DNA of 64,000 bases, taken from Calothrix sp. PCC 7103. Its GTDB lineage: Bacteria > Cyanobacteriota > Cyanobacteriia > Cyanobacteriales > Nostocaceae. The DNA lies in assembly GCF_000331305.1 (NCBI RefSeq), contig NZ_KB217478.1, positions 8,029,481-8,093,480 on the forward strand, read 5' to 3'. The notes under the pieces are model-generated. The model was not told the origin of the DNA and did not search any database. It was given only the letters and a program-made list of their open reading frames with translations. Position numbers and translations under genes: made by a program. Of this stretch, positions 1 through 9,006 are shown one piece after another; position 1 is the first letter of the stretch, and each line of letters opens with the position of its first letter.

Positions 1-1
1 A

Positions 2-295
2 CTCAACGCCGAAAAATTAATATTACTAACCGACACACGCGGAATACTCGAAAATTATAAAGACCCATCAACCCTAATTCCCAAACTTGATATTCAAGAA
101 GCGCGCGACTTAATTGGAACAGGAGTAGTAGCGGGTGGAATGATACCTAAAGTTAATTGTTGTGTTCGTTCACTTGCCCAAGGAGTAAAAGCAGCGCACA
201 TTTTAGACGGTCGCATACCCCATTCCCTACTTCTCGAAATTTTTACCGACGTTGGTATTGGCACAATGCTCGTAGGGTCACATTTTACACCTTAA
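2..295 (+). CDS. argB: Acetylglutamate kinase, C-terminal part
   Basis: The window opens inside this gene, so only about the last 97 residues are present. The reading frame gives the typical ArgB C-terminus: LTDTRGIL, then a [13 protein letters not shown] segment, then the [14 protein letters not shown] block and a TDVGIGTML end, stopping at TAA 293-295. ArgB phosphorylates N-acetylglutamate in arginine synthesis in the cytoplasm. In cyanobacteria it is inhibited by arginine and bound by PII (family knowledge, not visible here). The N-terminus lies outside the window. Confidence 0.93.
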   Translation, partial: LNAEKLILLTDTRGILENYKDPSTLIPKLDIQEARDLIGTGVVAGGMIPKVNCCVRSLAQGVKAAHILDGRIPHSLLLEIFTDVGIGTMLVGSHFTP

Positions 296-302
296 TCTTG
301 TG

Positions 303-323
303 GCACAGGCATTCTGCCTGTGC
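303..323. repeat. Short dispersed hairpin (GCACAGGC / GCCTGTGC)
   Basis: A perfect 8-bp inverted repeat with a 5-nt loop lies 8 bp after the argB stop. The same arms recur at 8984-9006, so this is a dispersed element. It may also act as the argB terminator, although no strong T-run follows. Confidence 0.6.
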
Positions 324-328
324 ATTAC

Positions 329-657
329 CTACGGGAAACTATACATAAACACAGAACCTTTTCTTGGTTGGCGCCGATAATAAGGATTATTGATTATAGT
401 TGGGTTGATAATAGTCGAGTTCCGAATATTAGGATTTACCAACACTGGGTTCACCAAGGTAGAGTCATTGACATACTGCCTGATATGTGGGCGCCTGTAT
501 ACCCTAACTTTCGGAAAATAAATGTTATTACTAGGATTGTTAGGGAATAAACTATTTGTGGAATTTTGATCAAATAAATTGGTCTTGGGTGGAAATAAAC
601 TGCGTCCTCCAAGTGGGGTTACGGGGTAAGAAGTAACATGGGGGTAAGCGTAGTTAC
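329..657 (-). pseudogene. C-terminal remnant of an Asn/Pro-rich protein, truncated by IS fragment
   Basis: The minus strand carries about 109 open codons ending in TAG at 329-331, with no start codon of its own near the 5' side. The translation looks like real protein. It has a Pro/Thr/Tyr-rich start (TPSNYAYPHVTSYPVTPLGG), an Asn-rich middle (SLFPNNPSNN), and a repeated Asn-Pro pattern (VNPVLVNPNIRNS, IINPTIINNPYY), then a basic tail ending KGSVFMYSFP. The frame runs straight into the IS-derived sequence that begins at about 656, so the gene was probably cut by that element. I did not find the missing N-terminus in this window. Function unknown; the composition suggests a secreted or surface protein. 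Confidence 0.5.
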
Positions 658-850
658 TGGGCGTTCGCTTATTTTTAGAGTCGAAGAGGAATTAATACCT
701 TGAGGGGAAAGGGATAAGAGCAATCAGCAAGCTTGGCGCCAGAATCCTGTAATCTGTAAGACATGTTCGGGTTCAGGTATGCGTATGGTAGTAAGCAAAC
801 AGGTAAAAATTAATTCTTATACTCGCAGTATAATCAGTGAGAGAATTAAG
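656..850 (+). mobile_element. IS fragment: 5' leader and first transposase codons
   Basis: This stretch matches, in inverted orientation, the sequence just upstream of and including the start of the transposase pseudogene (about 3120-3302). Shared landmarks are ACTGGGCGTTCGC at the outer edge, the GAGGGGAAAGGG block, AAGCTTGGCGCC, and a start ATGGTAGTAAGC. The match carries several substitutions. After about 11 codons a 21-bp insertion precedes GAGAGAATT, and the similarity then ends. It is the 5' end of a second copy of the element, without its body. Confidence 0.7.
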
Positions 851-1001
851 TTTTGGTAGAAATACCCAAATTCTGGGATACCAAGAGATAAAAATGTGAA
901 TTATAAATATAGTTAAGTTACAGCCTTTAGTACAAGTACCATAGTATAAGCATAATAATTATCTAAAATTCATCATATTAATTGATTATTATCAATTAAC
1001 T

Positions 1002-1352
1002 CTAAAATGCATTAAAAATTAATACAAACAAAAATTATAAACTATACTTCAACACAAGCGTCCGTTGTAGCTAAAGGCTGCAACGACGCGGCTGGCGCCT
1101 ATGCTTAAATTAATGAACACGATGCTATAAAAATATATATGCACCACATCGTCCAGATAAAAGACAAAGCTTTAAAGAAAGAAATATGCTTTGGTGCCCA
1201 GTTAGCACAGACAAATAAATCTAATTATTATCATACAGTCTATACTAAGGAGTACGCTTATAATTATGTTTTGTATTGCAACGAATCTAACTGATAAATA
1301 GATTCAGGCATTTTCATGGCGGAAAGAATTTGTTTTTGAAGCTCGTTGATTG
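1002..1352. repeat. Left arm of perfect 351-bp inverted repeat
   Basis: Read base by base, this segment is the exact reverse complement of 5342-5692 (351 of 351). It holds the last 28 codons and stop of the transposase pseudogene plus about 262 bp downstream. The match stops abruptly at both ends. Confidence 0.92.
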
Positions 1353-2317
1353 GAGTAATAAAGATGGTAGAATCAGGAAGGAAGTAGAGAGTTAAATTAC
1401 ACAAAGCCTTAAGCATTTGCTCGGCAGACGGGCGACTGGTTTTTCGCTTTGGATTACCGTCATAAAGCCCAGCTAACGATTGCTGAGTTTCCATAAGCGC
1501 CTCCCGCATTACAAACTCCATCAAGGTGAATACTCGTAAAGCTATGTTTAAAATAAACATTAATCCCGTAATTCGGTTTTGGTTTTTAAAATAAATGGGT
1601 AGGGCTGGCAAAGAACCTCTTTTAAAACGATGAAAACCTCTTTCTAAAAGCCATTCATCCCGGTAATACATTACAGCTTGTGGTAACGTTAGTTGAATGA
1701 TAGGCGCATTAGTAACATATAATCGCCCCAAGCGCTAATTTTTCTGCCTCTTTAATTGCAGTATCAATCTTCTTAACATGAAGTTGAAGAGATATTTGAG
1801 TTGCTTCCTCGGTTAAAGAGTTTTTTGATGGTCGTCCCCGTCCAACATGGCGAGAATATTTAGTTATTTCTTCTGTAATTATGGTTGAGAAGAAATCGCG
1901 CTCCACGATAGCGCTTGAGAATATTTTCGACTTTACAACTGAGTTGCTCTTGGTTGTCTCCAGGTTTTGCCACTAATTTATTCAAAGCAGTTTGAGCTTG
2001 ATTAATACGTTGCTGTTGACCACGTATGGCAGATTCTGCAAGACTTTGGGAATACACCACCAAGTAGCGTTCATGCCAACGCACCCATTTGTTGGTTTCT
2101 GGATTTAACCAAAACTTACCTAACTCCATTTCAAAGCCCTTTCCTACGGCTCTTTCTAGTTCATCCTGCTGCGGTAAACGAATCTCTATAGCTTCTGCTG
2201 GTGGGTCAAGTACCCATTGTTTGAGATATTGGGGATGTTGACCAGTCATGGGTACAGGAACACAGTAAATACCCCCGTTTGATGCAATGGTGGCGCGAGT
2301 TTCAATCGACCCAGCTT

Positions 2318-2386
2318 TACCCTTCGGGTTCGGCAGTCCACTCGGCGGCAAAGCCGCACGTGTGGCTGCACTCACAATCAGCTATG
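2318..2386. repeat. GC-rich hairpin insertion inside the transposase
   Basis: The conserved transposase text should run from FIADC directly into a segment like SIETRATIASNGGIYC. Instead about 65 bp of unusually GC-rich DNA intervenes, with a GGCGGCAAAGCCGC palindrome. It breaks the frame and looks like a small inserted palindromic element. Confidence 0.5.
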
Positions 2387-2674
2387 AAAACAAACTTTTT
2401 GTGTCCAATGACTTTCACTATTTTTTCCCAGGTCGGAAAATATAATGGATCATCGGCTCCATTGCCTTCAAGTGTGGCACTAACTAATGGCATTCCCATT
2501 GGATCGAGAGTTGCTAATAGTTGACGATATTGCAATAAATCTGGGCGCTTATCTTTAGAATGCCCATAATGGAGTAAATTTTCTTCTGTTGGTTCTCCCC
2601 GTTGATGATTGACACTAAAACTACTTGTATCAGAAGAGTGCAATTTTCGTAGGTAATTCATACGCGCTTTCTTA

Positions 2675-2797
2675 GGGACTTCCAAAAATTAAATTCTCCA
2701 TATTGTGGAACGCGCAAGGATGCCCGTTTCAAACGTGGGCAGGCAAGGATGCCCACCCCACAAGAAAATTTTGGGTATTTATTTAATTGGAAGTCCC
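2675..2797. mobile_element. MITE inserted in the transposase gene
   Basis: A 123-bp element is bounded by inverted repeats GGGACTTCCAA and TTGGAAGTCCC and flanked on both sides by TTA, a likely target duplication. Its core contains two copies of the GCAAGGATGCCC palindrome that is dispersed elsewhere in the window. It encodes nothing. It interrupts the transposase after the DUF4277-like part. Confidence 0.75.
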
Positions 2798-3551
2798 TTA
2801 TATGTCTTCCTAATTTTATTTCTATCTCCTGTCTTGCTTCTGGTTGTTTACCTAACTTTTCAACTACCTTACCTAATCGGTCATCGGTAGCATCTTTTTT
2901 TCTTATTAACCAACCTGTACATCGCTCTAAAATCTGTCGATGTGCTTCTACCCATGCCTCTACAGCGCACAATCGATGGTCTGATTGGGTAATTATATAT
3001 GTCAATAACAATACGCTTAATTGTCCGTAGCTCAAACCTTCGTGGTTTCCATGTGGTGGACTCAGCTTTTGGTCAACACATTTAGCAATTTCCATCTGTT
3101 TCAACCATTCTACTATTACGGGAATATCATCAATTCTCTCAGAATCAATTTTTACCTGTTCGCTTACCACCATACTTACACCTGAACCAGAACATGTTTT
3201 ACAGATTACAGGGTTTAGGCGCCAAGCTTGCTGATTGCTCTTATCCCTTTCCCCTCAAGGCATTAATTCCTCTTCGACTCTAAAAATAAGCGAACGCCCA
3301 GTGATTAAAAATAATTTGTTAAATAATTTATCTCCTAACGCGGCATAAAGTACTTCAAATCGTTACAGTATTTTTGTACATATTAAAAAAATATAAAAAT
3401 TAAACAACTGTGATGTAGAAAAAATAAAAAAAAATTAAATAACTGTGACAAATTGTAAAAAACTATCATCAATACAAATATTTGTAAAAACTTTAAGTCA
3501 CACAGTGCCACTAATTATAAAATTTTTCTACAAAAGCTGTCGTGTCAAGTT

Positions 3552-3788
3552 ATGAACAATTTAATATACCCGCAATATTTCTATCAGGACAACCATGTTT
3601 GGCTTGATGACGGTTTGCATCAATGGCAAACACACTTCAAAATTCATCACATGCGTAATCTTCAACAAAGGCGCCGAGCTTGGTTTGAAACGGTGATCAA
3701 AATGAACCGAGACGCGGACTACGTGATGATCAGTGAAATTATTATTCGTGACAAGCTTTACCATCCTGATCCTGACATCGCCTCTTGA
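3552..3788 (+). CDS. Small conserved protein, copy 1 of a local pair
   Basis: A 78-aa protein I do not recognise. It is clearly paralogous to the product of 4652-4888. Shared blocks are WLDDG near residue 18, WQTHFK near 26, HHM, an RR-x2-WFE segment, and the almost invariant MNRDADYVMISEIIIRDKLY ending in a short Asp/Pro tail. There is no signal peptide or membrane segment, and aromatic and His residues are frequent. Both copies are followed by the same kind of hairpin, and a response regulator gene lies between them. The last 35 residues are the most conserved, so that part is probably the functional core. Function unknown. Confidence 0.75.
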   Translation: MNNLIYPQYFYQDNHVWLDDGLHQWQTHFKIHHMRNLQQRRRAWFETVIKMNRDADYVMISEIIIRDKLYHPDPDIAS

Positions 3789-3790
3789 GT

Positions 3791-3818
3791 GTTGTGCAAA
3801 AACTGTACAACTTGTTTT
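3791..3818 (+). terminator. Hairpin and T-rich tail after copy 1
   Basis: GTTGTGCA and TGTACAAC pair (one G-T) around a short AAAAC loop and are followed by TTGTTTT. The equivalent site after copy 2 has the same stem with compensated bases, which supports a real terminator. Confidence 0.65.
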
Positions 3819-4078
3819 GACAAGGCGCCATCAACTACACCGAAGTAATGTTAATTTCAAGTAACCATCTAGATACTACGTATTTTGCACTTACACCATT
3901 GTTTCTGGATGTTCCGCTTGATCAAAAGCAACAGTGAGAGTGTTGCGGTTATCGGTAATTAGAAGCCTAAAATCATATAATCTTTGTAAAAAGATTTATG
4001 CCCACTAGATGATAGTGCCACCTATCATCTAGCAGGACTTTCACCTTATTGATTATGCAATTAGGAGACGGAAATATT

Positions 4079-4504
4079 ATGTCAACAGACAATAATAAAT
4101 GTCATCATCAAAATGACATAAACAATTTTCAGTCTTTAGGAGGATTACAGGTAATTGTTGTAGATGATAACGCTGACAGTAGAGATTTAATCATCTGTAT
4201 CCTTAAAGACTACGGTGCCCAAGTTATGGCAGCAGCATCAGCCTTAGAAACTTTATCTCTTTTGGAACAATTTAAACCAAATATTCTAATAATAGATATT
4301 GCGATGCCAGAAATTGACGGCTATTCATTAATTCGCATGATCAGATCGCTTAACCATCCTTTAAACGCAATTCCAGCTATAGCTATAACAGCATACGATA
4401 CTTTAGAAATAAGTACGTTAGTTTTAAAATTTGGCTTTCAATCTTACTTAATAAAGCCATTTACGCCAGAAGATTTAGTTCAAGAGATATTAAAACTTGT
4501 TTAA
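4079..4504 (+). CDS. Stand-alone response regulator (REC domain)
   Basis: A 141-aa single-domain receiver protein. The start at 4079 is chosen because AGGAG lies 11 bases upstream; an in-frame ATG at 4049 would add 10 residues without a ribosome site. A roughly 20-residue polar leader is followed by the receiver fold: acidic pair D29/D30 in VVDDN, the phosphoacceptor D73 in IIDIAMPEIDGY, Thr in AITAYD, and Lys in LIKPF. No output domain or partner kinase is nearby. It lies between the two paralogous 78-aa genes, which may be its targets or regulators (inference). The receiver assignment is firm; the partner kinase is unknown. Confidence 0.9.
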   Translation: MSTDNNKCHHQNDINNFQSLGGLQVIVVDDNADSRDLIICILKDYGAQVMAAASALETLSLLEQFKPNILIIDIAMPEIDGYSLIRMIRSLNHPLNAIPAIAITAYDTLEISTLVLKFGFQSYLIKPFTPEDLVQEILKLV

Positions 4505-4651
4505 CTATAATAGTTGGGGCAATACACGTATCAGGTATTGAGCCAGGATACGTGTAAAAAAGCTATTTGCTCAAGGGCTTCAAGCCGATTGAGACTTTGA
4601 GGCGCCGCATGTTGATATTCTTGTAAAAAGTATAGATTTTACAGTGGAGTC

Positions 4652-4888
4652 ATGGCAGAAATAAAATATCCCTATTATTTCTTTAAAAACGGCTATATCT
4701 GGTTAGATGATGGAACTTGCACATGGCAAACACACTTCAAACAGCACCATATGATAAGTTTTCAATCACGGCGCCTTTGTTGGTTCGAGTCAGTAATAGA
4801 AATGAATCGTGATGCTGATTACGTGATGATTAGTGAAATTATAATTCGAGACAAGCTTTATTGCGCTGATCCATCTGCCGCCCCCTAG
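4652..4888 (+). CDS. Small conserved protein, copy 2 of a local pair
   Basis: A 78-aa paralogue of the 3552-3788 product, the same length and colinear. It differs mainly in the first 15 residues and in the variable segment between HHM and the RR motif. The end (MNRDADYVMISEIII, then RDKLY) is identical except at the tail. The nucleotide sequences differ at many third positions while the protein is kept, so both copies have been under selection and the duplication is not recent. ATG start; function unknown. Confidence 0.75.
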   Translation: MAEIKYPYYFFKNGYIWLDDGTCTWQTHFKQHHMISFQSRRLCWFESVIEMNRDADYVMISEIIIRDKLYCADPSAAP

Positions 4889-4890
4889 CT

Positions 4891-4918
4891 GTTGTACAAG
4901 TTTTGTACAACTTGTTTT
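4891..4918 (+). terminator. Hairpin and T-rich tail after copy 2
   Basis: A perfect 9-bp stem, GTTGTACAA with TTGTACAAC, is separated by GTT and followed by TTGTTTT. It matches the site after copy 1 in position and structure. Confidence 0.75.
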
Positions 4919-5341
4919 GACAAGTACCATCAAAAGGAACCCGACAAGGCGCCGGATCAAAGTGGTTTTATAAAACTTCAGATCTGTCCAGCGATGAAAT
5001 AAGCTCAAATACACCCCTCAGATTAAGCTACATTACTCCTTTTTCTAACTGGCATTGCAGTAGTTCATTTCAAACTCATTTCTCAAACATTCAATTAGCG
5101 GGGTCTAGAAGGCTTATTCTCAATAGCATAAGGTTATTGACAGTAGCCATCTATGCTTGCTACGAGTTTTGCAGCAACTATATATATTAGTATCTACCTT
5201 GACTACTAACTGTCGAGCTATCAGGTTACGATACGCTTTGTGTCAAATAGTTAGAGGCGGCGAACCCAAACTTTTATAATTAGAAACCTAATATTCTTTA
5301 TGCTGATTTCGCATTTCTCATACTAAAATACAGAATATTTT
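4919..5341. other. Non-coding stretch
   Basis: About 420 bp with no convincing frame on either strand and no clear repeat except one GGCGCC site. It ends where the right arm of the 351-bp inverted repeat begins. Confidence 0.5.
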
Positions 5342-5430
5342 CAATCAACGAGCTTCAAAAACAAATTCTTTCCGCCATGAAAATGCCTGAATCTATTTAT
5401 CAGTTAGATTCGTTGCAATACAAAACATAA
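5342..5430 (+). pseudogene. Transposase C-terminal fragment
   Basis: The last 28 codons of the transposase (INELQKQILSAMKMPES, then QLDSLQYKT and TAA) lie here on the plus strand, identical to the minus-strand copy ending at 1264. No other transposase sequence precedes it. It is the 3' counterpart of the 5' fragment at 656-850. Confidence 0.85.
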
Positions 5431-5692
5431 TTATAAGCGTACTCCTTAGTATAGACTGTATGATAATAATTAGATTTATTTGTCTGTGCTAACTGGGCAC
5501 CAAAGCATATTTCTTTCTTTAAAGCTTTGTCTTTTATCTGGACGATGTGGTGCATATATATTTTTATAGCATCGTGTTCATTAATTTAAGCATAGGCGCC
5601 AGCCGCGTCGTTGCAGCCTTTAGCTACAACGGACGCTTGTGTTGAAGTATAGTTTATAATTTTTGTTTGTATTAATTTTTAATGCATTTTAG
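5342..5692. repeat. Right arm of perfect 351-bp inverted repeat
   Basis: Exact reverse complement of 1002-1352. The perfect identity points to a recent duplication or gene conversion, in contrast to the diverged 5' fragments. Confidence 0.92.
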
Positions 5693-5722
5693 GTTTTAAG
5701 AATGAGCGAAACTCAGGTTTCT

Positions 5723-7933
5723 TTACTTCAAATAAATTAATAAATTTAGTCCTGGAATTGTGCGTGATAGTGTCCATAAGAGTAAGGTTATATAAAGTAC
5801 TCCTAAACTCCATTGGAACCATGCCAAGCTTGATATAATTCCTGGGAGACATTCATCGCGTAAACGAATATCATTAAAGCCTAATCGCATTAAATTATTT
5901 AGACTAAAGTCGTAGTAATTTAACCAATTCCAGCGTTTGTCCCATAATATGGGCATGTATCTTTCGCGAAATGATGGGTTTCTTGGTATTACGGGCAGGC
6001 GCCCAATTAACAAGCGTAACTGACGTAATGTGCCATCTTCGGTAAAATAGGATACGTCCATTTTGTTATGAAAACGCCCTATTTGGTAAAGTCGAGCTAG
6101 TAGTATTAAGGGTATAGGTAAAATTATTAATACTAAACATCCTAGTGTAAACCAAGGCTGTTCGGCGTTGCGAAATATAGCAAGTAATCCAATAGATGTA
6201 AATATACAATAGGATGTTAATATCCAGCTTGTTTCATAACAAGTTGGAACTATTGGAACTGGACGCAGGCGCCTATATTTATCGATAAGCCAATATAATA
6301 ATCCGAAGTATGCTATTGCAATGGCGCCAACACCAAACACTAACCAAACTTGTGTACCGTAACCAGAAAGTAATAATAATACAGCAATAAATAGCCAGTT
6401 CCATGCTGTTAATATCCATCCACCAATTAATAAAGGTTCGTCAACAATAATTTGGTCACGTATTTTAATATATGTCTCAAAATCTATTTCAGGTAGTTCT
6501 AGCAATTCGCTTTGGTTCCGAAATTGTTCTTTTTTACGATGATTAATAATTCCTTTGATTTGTGTTTGTGTTAAACCTAGACTTTTTAATTTTTCTGTAG
6601 AGGCTTTATTTATATTTGTACCAAATAATCGCCGACTCAATTCTATAAATCTTAATTGCTGCTTAGTATATTCAAGCTGGTTAATGTCGCTAATTTGCTG
6701 CAACGAGCGAAAATTTTGCATTAAATTTCTTAAAACGTTTTGATTTCCTTGTAAAGAAGACACATAAAGCATTTTGCCTATTTCACCAGGATTTCCTAAA
6801 ATTTTAGCGCTATTTGAGTTAAACGCTAACCCAGACACGTTTAAATAAGCATTTCTGGCAAAAATAGCATCACTGAAGTCAGCTATATTAAGAATGCTGG
6901 CGCCTCTTAGTGTCACAGGTTGGTTAAATCTAGCTTCGCGAAACGTTACAGCTTGCTCGAATGCTGCTTCGCTTAGTAAAAGGAATTCATTAAAATGTGC
7001 TGCGGTAAATTGTACCTGACCGAGGAACCGAACCTGAGATAAATCAGCATTCCCTCCAAAGCGTGCGCGGTTAAACCTTACTAAAGAACCAAAAATCGCA
7101 TCTTTAAAGTTAACGCTAAGAGAAAAACTACTATCTTGAAAATAAACAGCTTCCTGAAATTGCGCTTGCTTTAAGTCTACTTTGTTAAAAAATATACTAT
7201 TTGTTAGCTGAATATCTTTACGAAAACTAGCATTAGAAAAGCTGACGGTACTACCAAACCGAGCTTCTGTAAAATTTACAGATTGGTTAAAAACGGCGCC
7301 TTGAGCATCAACTGGTTGAAGAAAAAATGTATTCGTAAACTGAACGGTGCCATTAAACCGCGTTTGCTGCATAATGAGTGCTGATCGAAAAACGCTCTCT
7401 ACAGTAGATATATTTGGTTCTTGACGTAATAACGAACGACAATCTTTTGCACTTGGGAATCCTATACTCAGTGATTTTAAACATATCTCGCGTAGCTGTT
7501 GCAGTTGTTCTTGCTCACTGGGGGTAAAAGTTGGAGAAATTGCTTGGGGGTAAATTGTGGTTCGCAGTCCCAAGTCGCTACCAATAAAATCACCTTGAAT
7601 TAATGAGTTGCTTAAATCTAAACCGAATGGTTTGGCGCCTGTCTTCTGTATTTCCTTTCGTAGCGTTTGATAAAATTCATCGCGAAAAGCTGCATTATCT
7701 GGCCGTAAATCAATCGTCATCTGCCGTAAATCTACGGTGGGATTACCTTCGCGTAAAATTGGGTTATGAACTCGCTGTTGCAGTATTTCTGAAGTTAGTG
7801 GAGTGCGTTCTAATTGGGATTGAGCTTGAGAAGCAGGTATATAAAATAACCCAATAAACCAGAAACTAGCGGTAAGTGCGCTGGTTAATAATATTGTTAT
7901 TATTGGATGCTGGACTTTTGTGTAGTTACTCAA
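5723..7933 (-). CDS. Pentapeptide-repeat membrane protein
   Basis: A 736-aa protein. Residues about 10-37 form a signal-anchor ending in ASQAQS. Roughly residues 85-345 carry degenerate pentapeptide repeats (A/S-x-F pattern, for example FNQSVNFTEARF and FKDAIFGSLVRF), which fold as a right-handed beta-helix in this family. About residues 440-500 read as a helix-hairpin-helix segment (LKSLGLTQTQIKGIINHRK, then LLELPEID). The C-terminal 230 residues contain four or five hydrophobic helices. The layout suggests an outward-facing or periplasmic helix domain anchored in a membrane. It stands alone, 16 bp from the next gene on the same strand, so co-transcription with the oxidoreductase is possible. 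Exact role unknown. Confidence 0.85.
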   Translation of the reverse strand: MSNYTKVQHPIITILLTSALTASFWFIGLFYIPASQAQSQLERTPLTSEILQQRVHNPILREGNPTVDLRQMTIDLRPDNAAFRDEFYQTLRKEIQKTGAKPFGLDLSNSLIQGDFIGSDLGLRTTIYPQAISPTFTPSEQEQLQQLREICLKSLSIGFPSAKDCRSLLRQEPNISTVESVFRSALIMQQTRFNGTVQFTNTFFLQPVDAQGAVFNQSVNFTEARFGSTVSFSNASFRKDIQLTNSIFFNKVDLKQAQFQEAVYFQDSSFSLSVNFKDAIFGSLVRFNRARFGGNADLSQVRFLGQVQFTAAHFNEFLLLSEAAFEQAVTFREARFNQPVTLRGASILNIADFSDAIFARNAYLNVSGLAFNSNSAKILGNPGEIGKMLYVSSLQGNQNVLRNLMQNFRSLQQISDINQLEYTKQQLRFIELSRRLFGTNINKASTEKLKSLGLTQTQIKGIINHRKKEQFRNQSELLELPEIDFETYIKIRDQIIVDEPLLIGGWILTAWNWLFIAVLLLLSGYGTQVWLVFGVGAIAIAYFGLLYWLIDKYRRLRPVPIVPTCYETSWILTSYCIFTSIGLLAIFRNAEQPWFTLGCLVLIILPIPLILLARLYQIGRFHNKMDVSYFTEDGTLRQLRLLIGRLPVIPRNPSFRERYMPILWDKRWNWLNYYDFSLNNLMRLGFNDIRLRDECLPGIISSLAWFQWSLGVLYITLLLWTLSRTIPGLNLLIYLK

Positions 7934-7949
7934 ATGCGATGCTAATCTT

Positions 7950-8948
7950 CTATGATTCGGTCAGTACGATAATTTTACCTGTGATTGAACCTGTTTCGAG
8001 TAACTCATGAGCTTTTGCTGCTTCAGATAATTTAAATTGATGACGCGCGTCAATTTTAAGCTTACCTTCATCTATCCAAATTGCACATTGTTCTAATATT
8101 TCGGCTTGATGCTGCTGCGTTTCTATCATTCCTTGTAACATGGGTGTGAGCATTAACTCTAAACTAATACGCAGGTTCCGGTTACGTGCGACTTTCCATA
8201 CAGTATTTTTATCTGGTTCCAAAATTGTGACTACATCACCATATACTCGTACTGCTGGAAAAGATTTTTGTAGAGTTTCTCCACCAACAGTGTCAAATGC
8301 TACGTCAACTCCTTCACCGTTAGTCCAGTCTAATACTGCTTTAACAAAATCGTTTTGCTTGTAGTTTATTGCTAAATCGGCGCCGAGTTCTTGAGTAAAG
8401 CGTACTTTTTCTGGTGAACTTATTGTAGTGCAAACGTTGGCGCCTTTAAGTTTGGCAAGCTGTATTGCCACATGTCCAACACCTCCAGCACCAGCATGAA
8501 TTAATACTCGTTCATTTGGCGAGAGTCTTCCTCGTTCATATAAAGCTTCCCAAGCTGTAATTAATACTAAAGGTGCCGCAGCAGCCTCTGCAAAACTAGC
8601 TTGTTTAGGCTTACGCGCAGCAAAGCGTTCGTCTACTGTTGTATATTCGGCATAATTACCTTGATGCCCACCTAATCCACCATTACAAAAATATACCTCA
8701 TCTCCGACGCGAAACTTAGTTACGTTGGCGCCTACTTCTTCCACAACACCCGCACCATCACAACCAAGAACCGCAGGCATTTTATTAGGAAAAAAAGTAC
8801 CGCGACCCCTAAGCTTAGTATCAATAGGGTTAACACCAGCAGCTTTTAGCTTAACTAATAGTTCGCTACTACCAAGAGAAGGCAATGGTAAATCTCGTAA
8901 TTGCAGCACATCAGGATTACCAGGTGCAGTCATCACAACAGCTTTCAT
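7950..8948 (-). CDS. Zinc-type alcohol dehydrogenase-like / quinone oxidoreductase
   Basis: A medium-chain dehydrogenase/reductase of 332 aa. The start at 8948 is preferred over an upstream in-frame one because GGAGG lies 5 bases before it. The GroES-like half runs from MKAVVMTAPGNPDVL through GVNPIDTKLRGRG and LGCDGAGVVEEVG. The Rossmann half has HAGAGGVGHVAIQLAK near residue 150 and NGEGVDVAFDTVGGETL after it. It lacks the structural-zinc Cys cluster, as in quinone oxidoreductase (zeta-crystallin) members that use NADPH to reduce quinones or enals. The substrate cannot be set from sequence. It is followed 16 bp later by the pentapeptide-repeat gene. Confidence 0.88.
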   Translation of the reverse strand: MKAVVMTAPGNPDVLQLRDLPLPSLGSSELLVKLKAAGVNPIDTKLRGRGTFFPNKMPAVLGCDGAGVVEEVGANVTKFRVGDEVYFCNGGLGGHQGNYAEYTTVDERFAARKPKQASFAEAAAAPLVLITAWEALYERGRLSPNERVLIHAGAGGVGHVAIQLAKLKGANVCTTISSPEKVRFTQELGADLAINYKQNDFVKAVLDWTNGEGVDVAFDTVGGETLQKSFPAVRVYGDVVTILEPDKNTVWKVARNRNLRISLELMLTPMLQGMIETQQHQAEILEQCAIWIDEGKLKIDARHQFKLSEAAKAHELLETGSITGKIIVLTES

Positions 8949-8983
8949 AATTTCCTCCAAGATGCACACAACATGTAACTGTA

Positions 8984-9006
8984 GCACAGGCTCAAGGCGC
9001 CTGTGC
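8984..9006. repeat. Second copy of the GCACAGGC hairpin
   Basis: The arms GCACAGGC and GCCTGTGC match the element at 303-323. Here the right arm includes a GGCGCC site. It lies upstream of the oxidoreductase start. Confidence 0.6.

Larger units (their letters stand above)
1264..3173 (-). pseudogene. DUF4277 / IS1634-like transposase, degraded
   Basis: Five overlapping minus-strand frames together give one transposase. The N-terminal part (from 3173) has the DUF4277-like start (ERIDDIPVIVEWLKQM, then SYGQLSVLLLTYI). The middle has DTSSFSVNHQ, the KDKRPDLLQYRQLL segment, and GNGADDPLYFPTW followed by FIADC. The C-terminal part has GIYCVPVPMTGQ, WHERYLVVYSQS, ITGLMFILNIALRVFTLMEF and a SIYQLDSLQYKT end. 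The frame is broken by a MITE (2675-2797), a GC-rich hairpin insertion near 2318-2386, a shift near 1900, and an extra G in a G-run near 1730. It cannot make an active transposase as it stands. In this family, DDE-type enzymes move IS copies. Confidence 0.85.
1002..3302 (-). mobile_element. Near-complete but dead IS copy
   Basis: The likely limits are the outer edge shared with the left IS fragment (3302, GCGAACGCCCAGT) and the edge of the inverted repeat (1002). I saw no clear terminal inverted repeats, so the ends are inferred from where similarity to the other fragments stops. Confidence 0.5.

Noticed and set aside
320-550. Plus-strand frame of 76 codons after argB
   Set aside because: The opposite strand has a much more protein-like frame (the Asn-Pro-rich remnant), and this one begins in a palindrome.
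4049-4078. Earlier ATG for the response regulator
   Set aside because: The ATG at 4079 has AGGAG at good spacing; the upstream one has none and adds only ten residues of no conserved kind.
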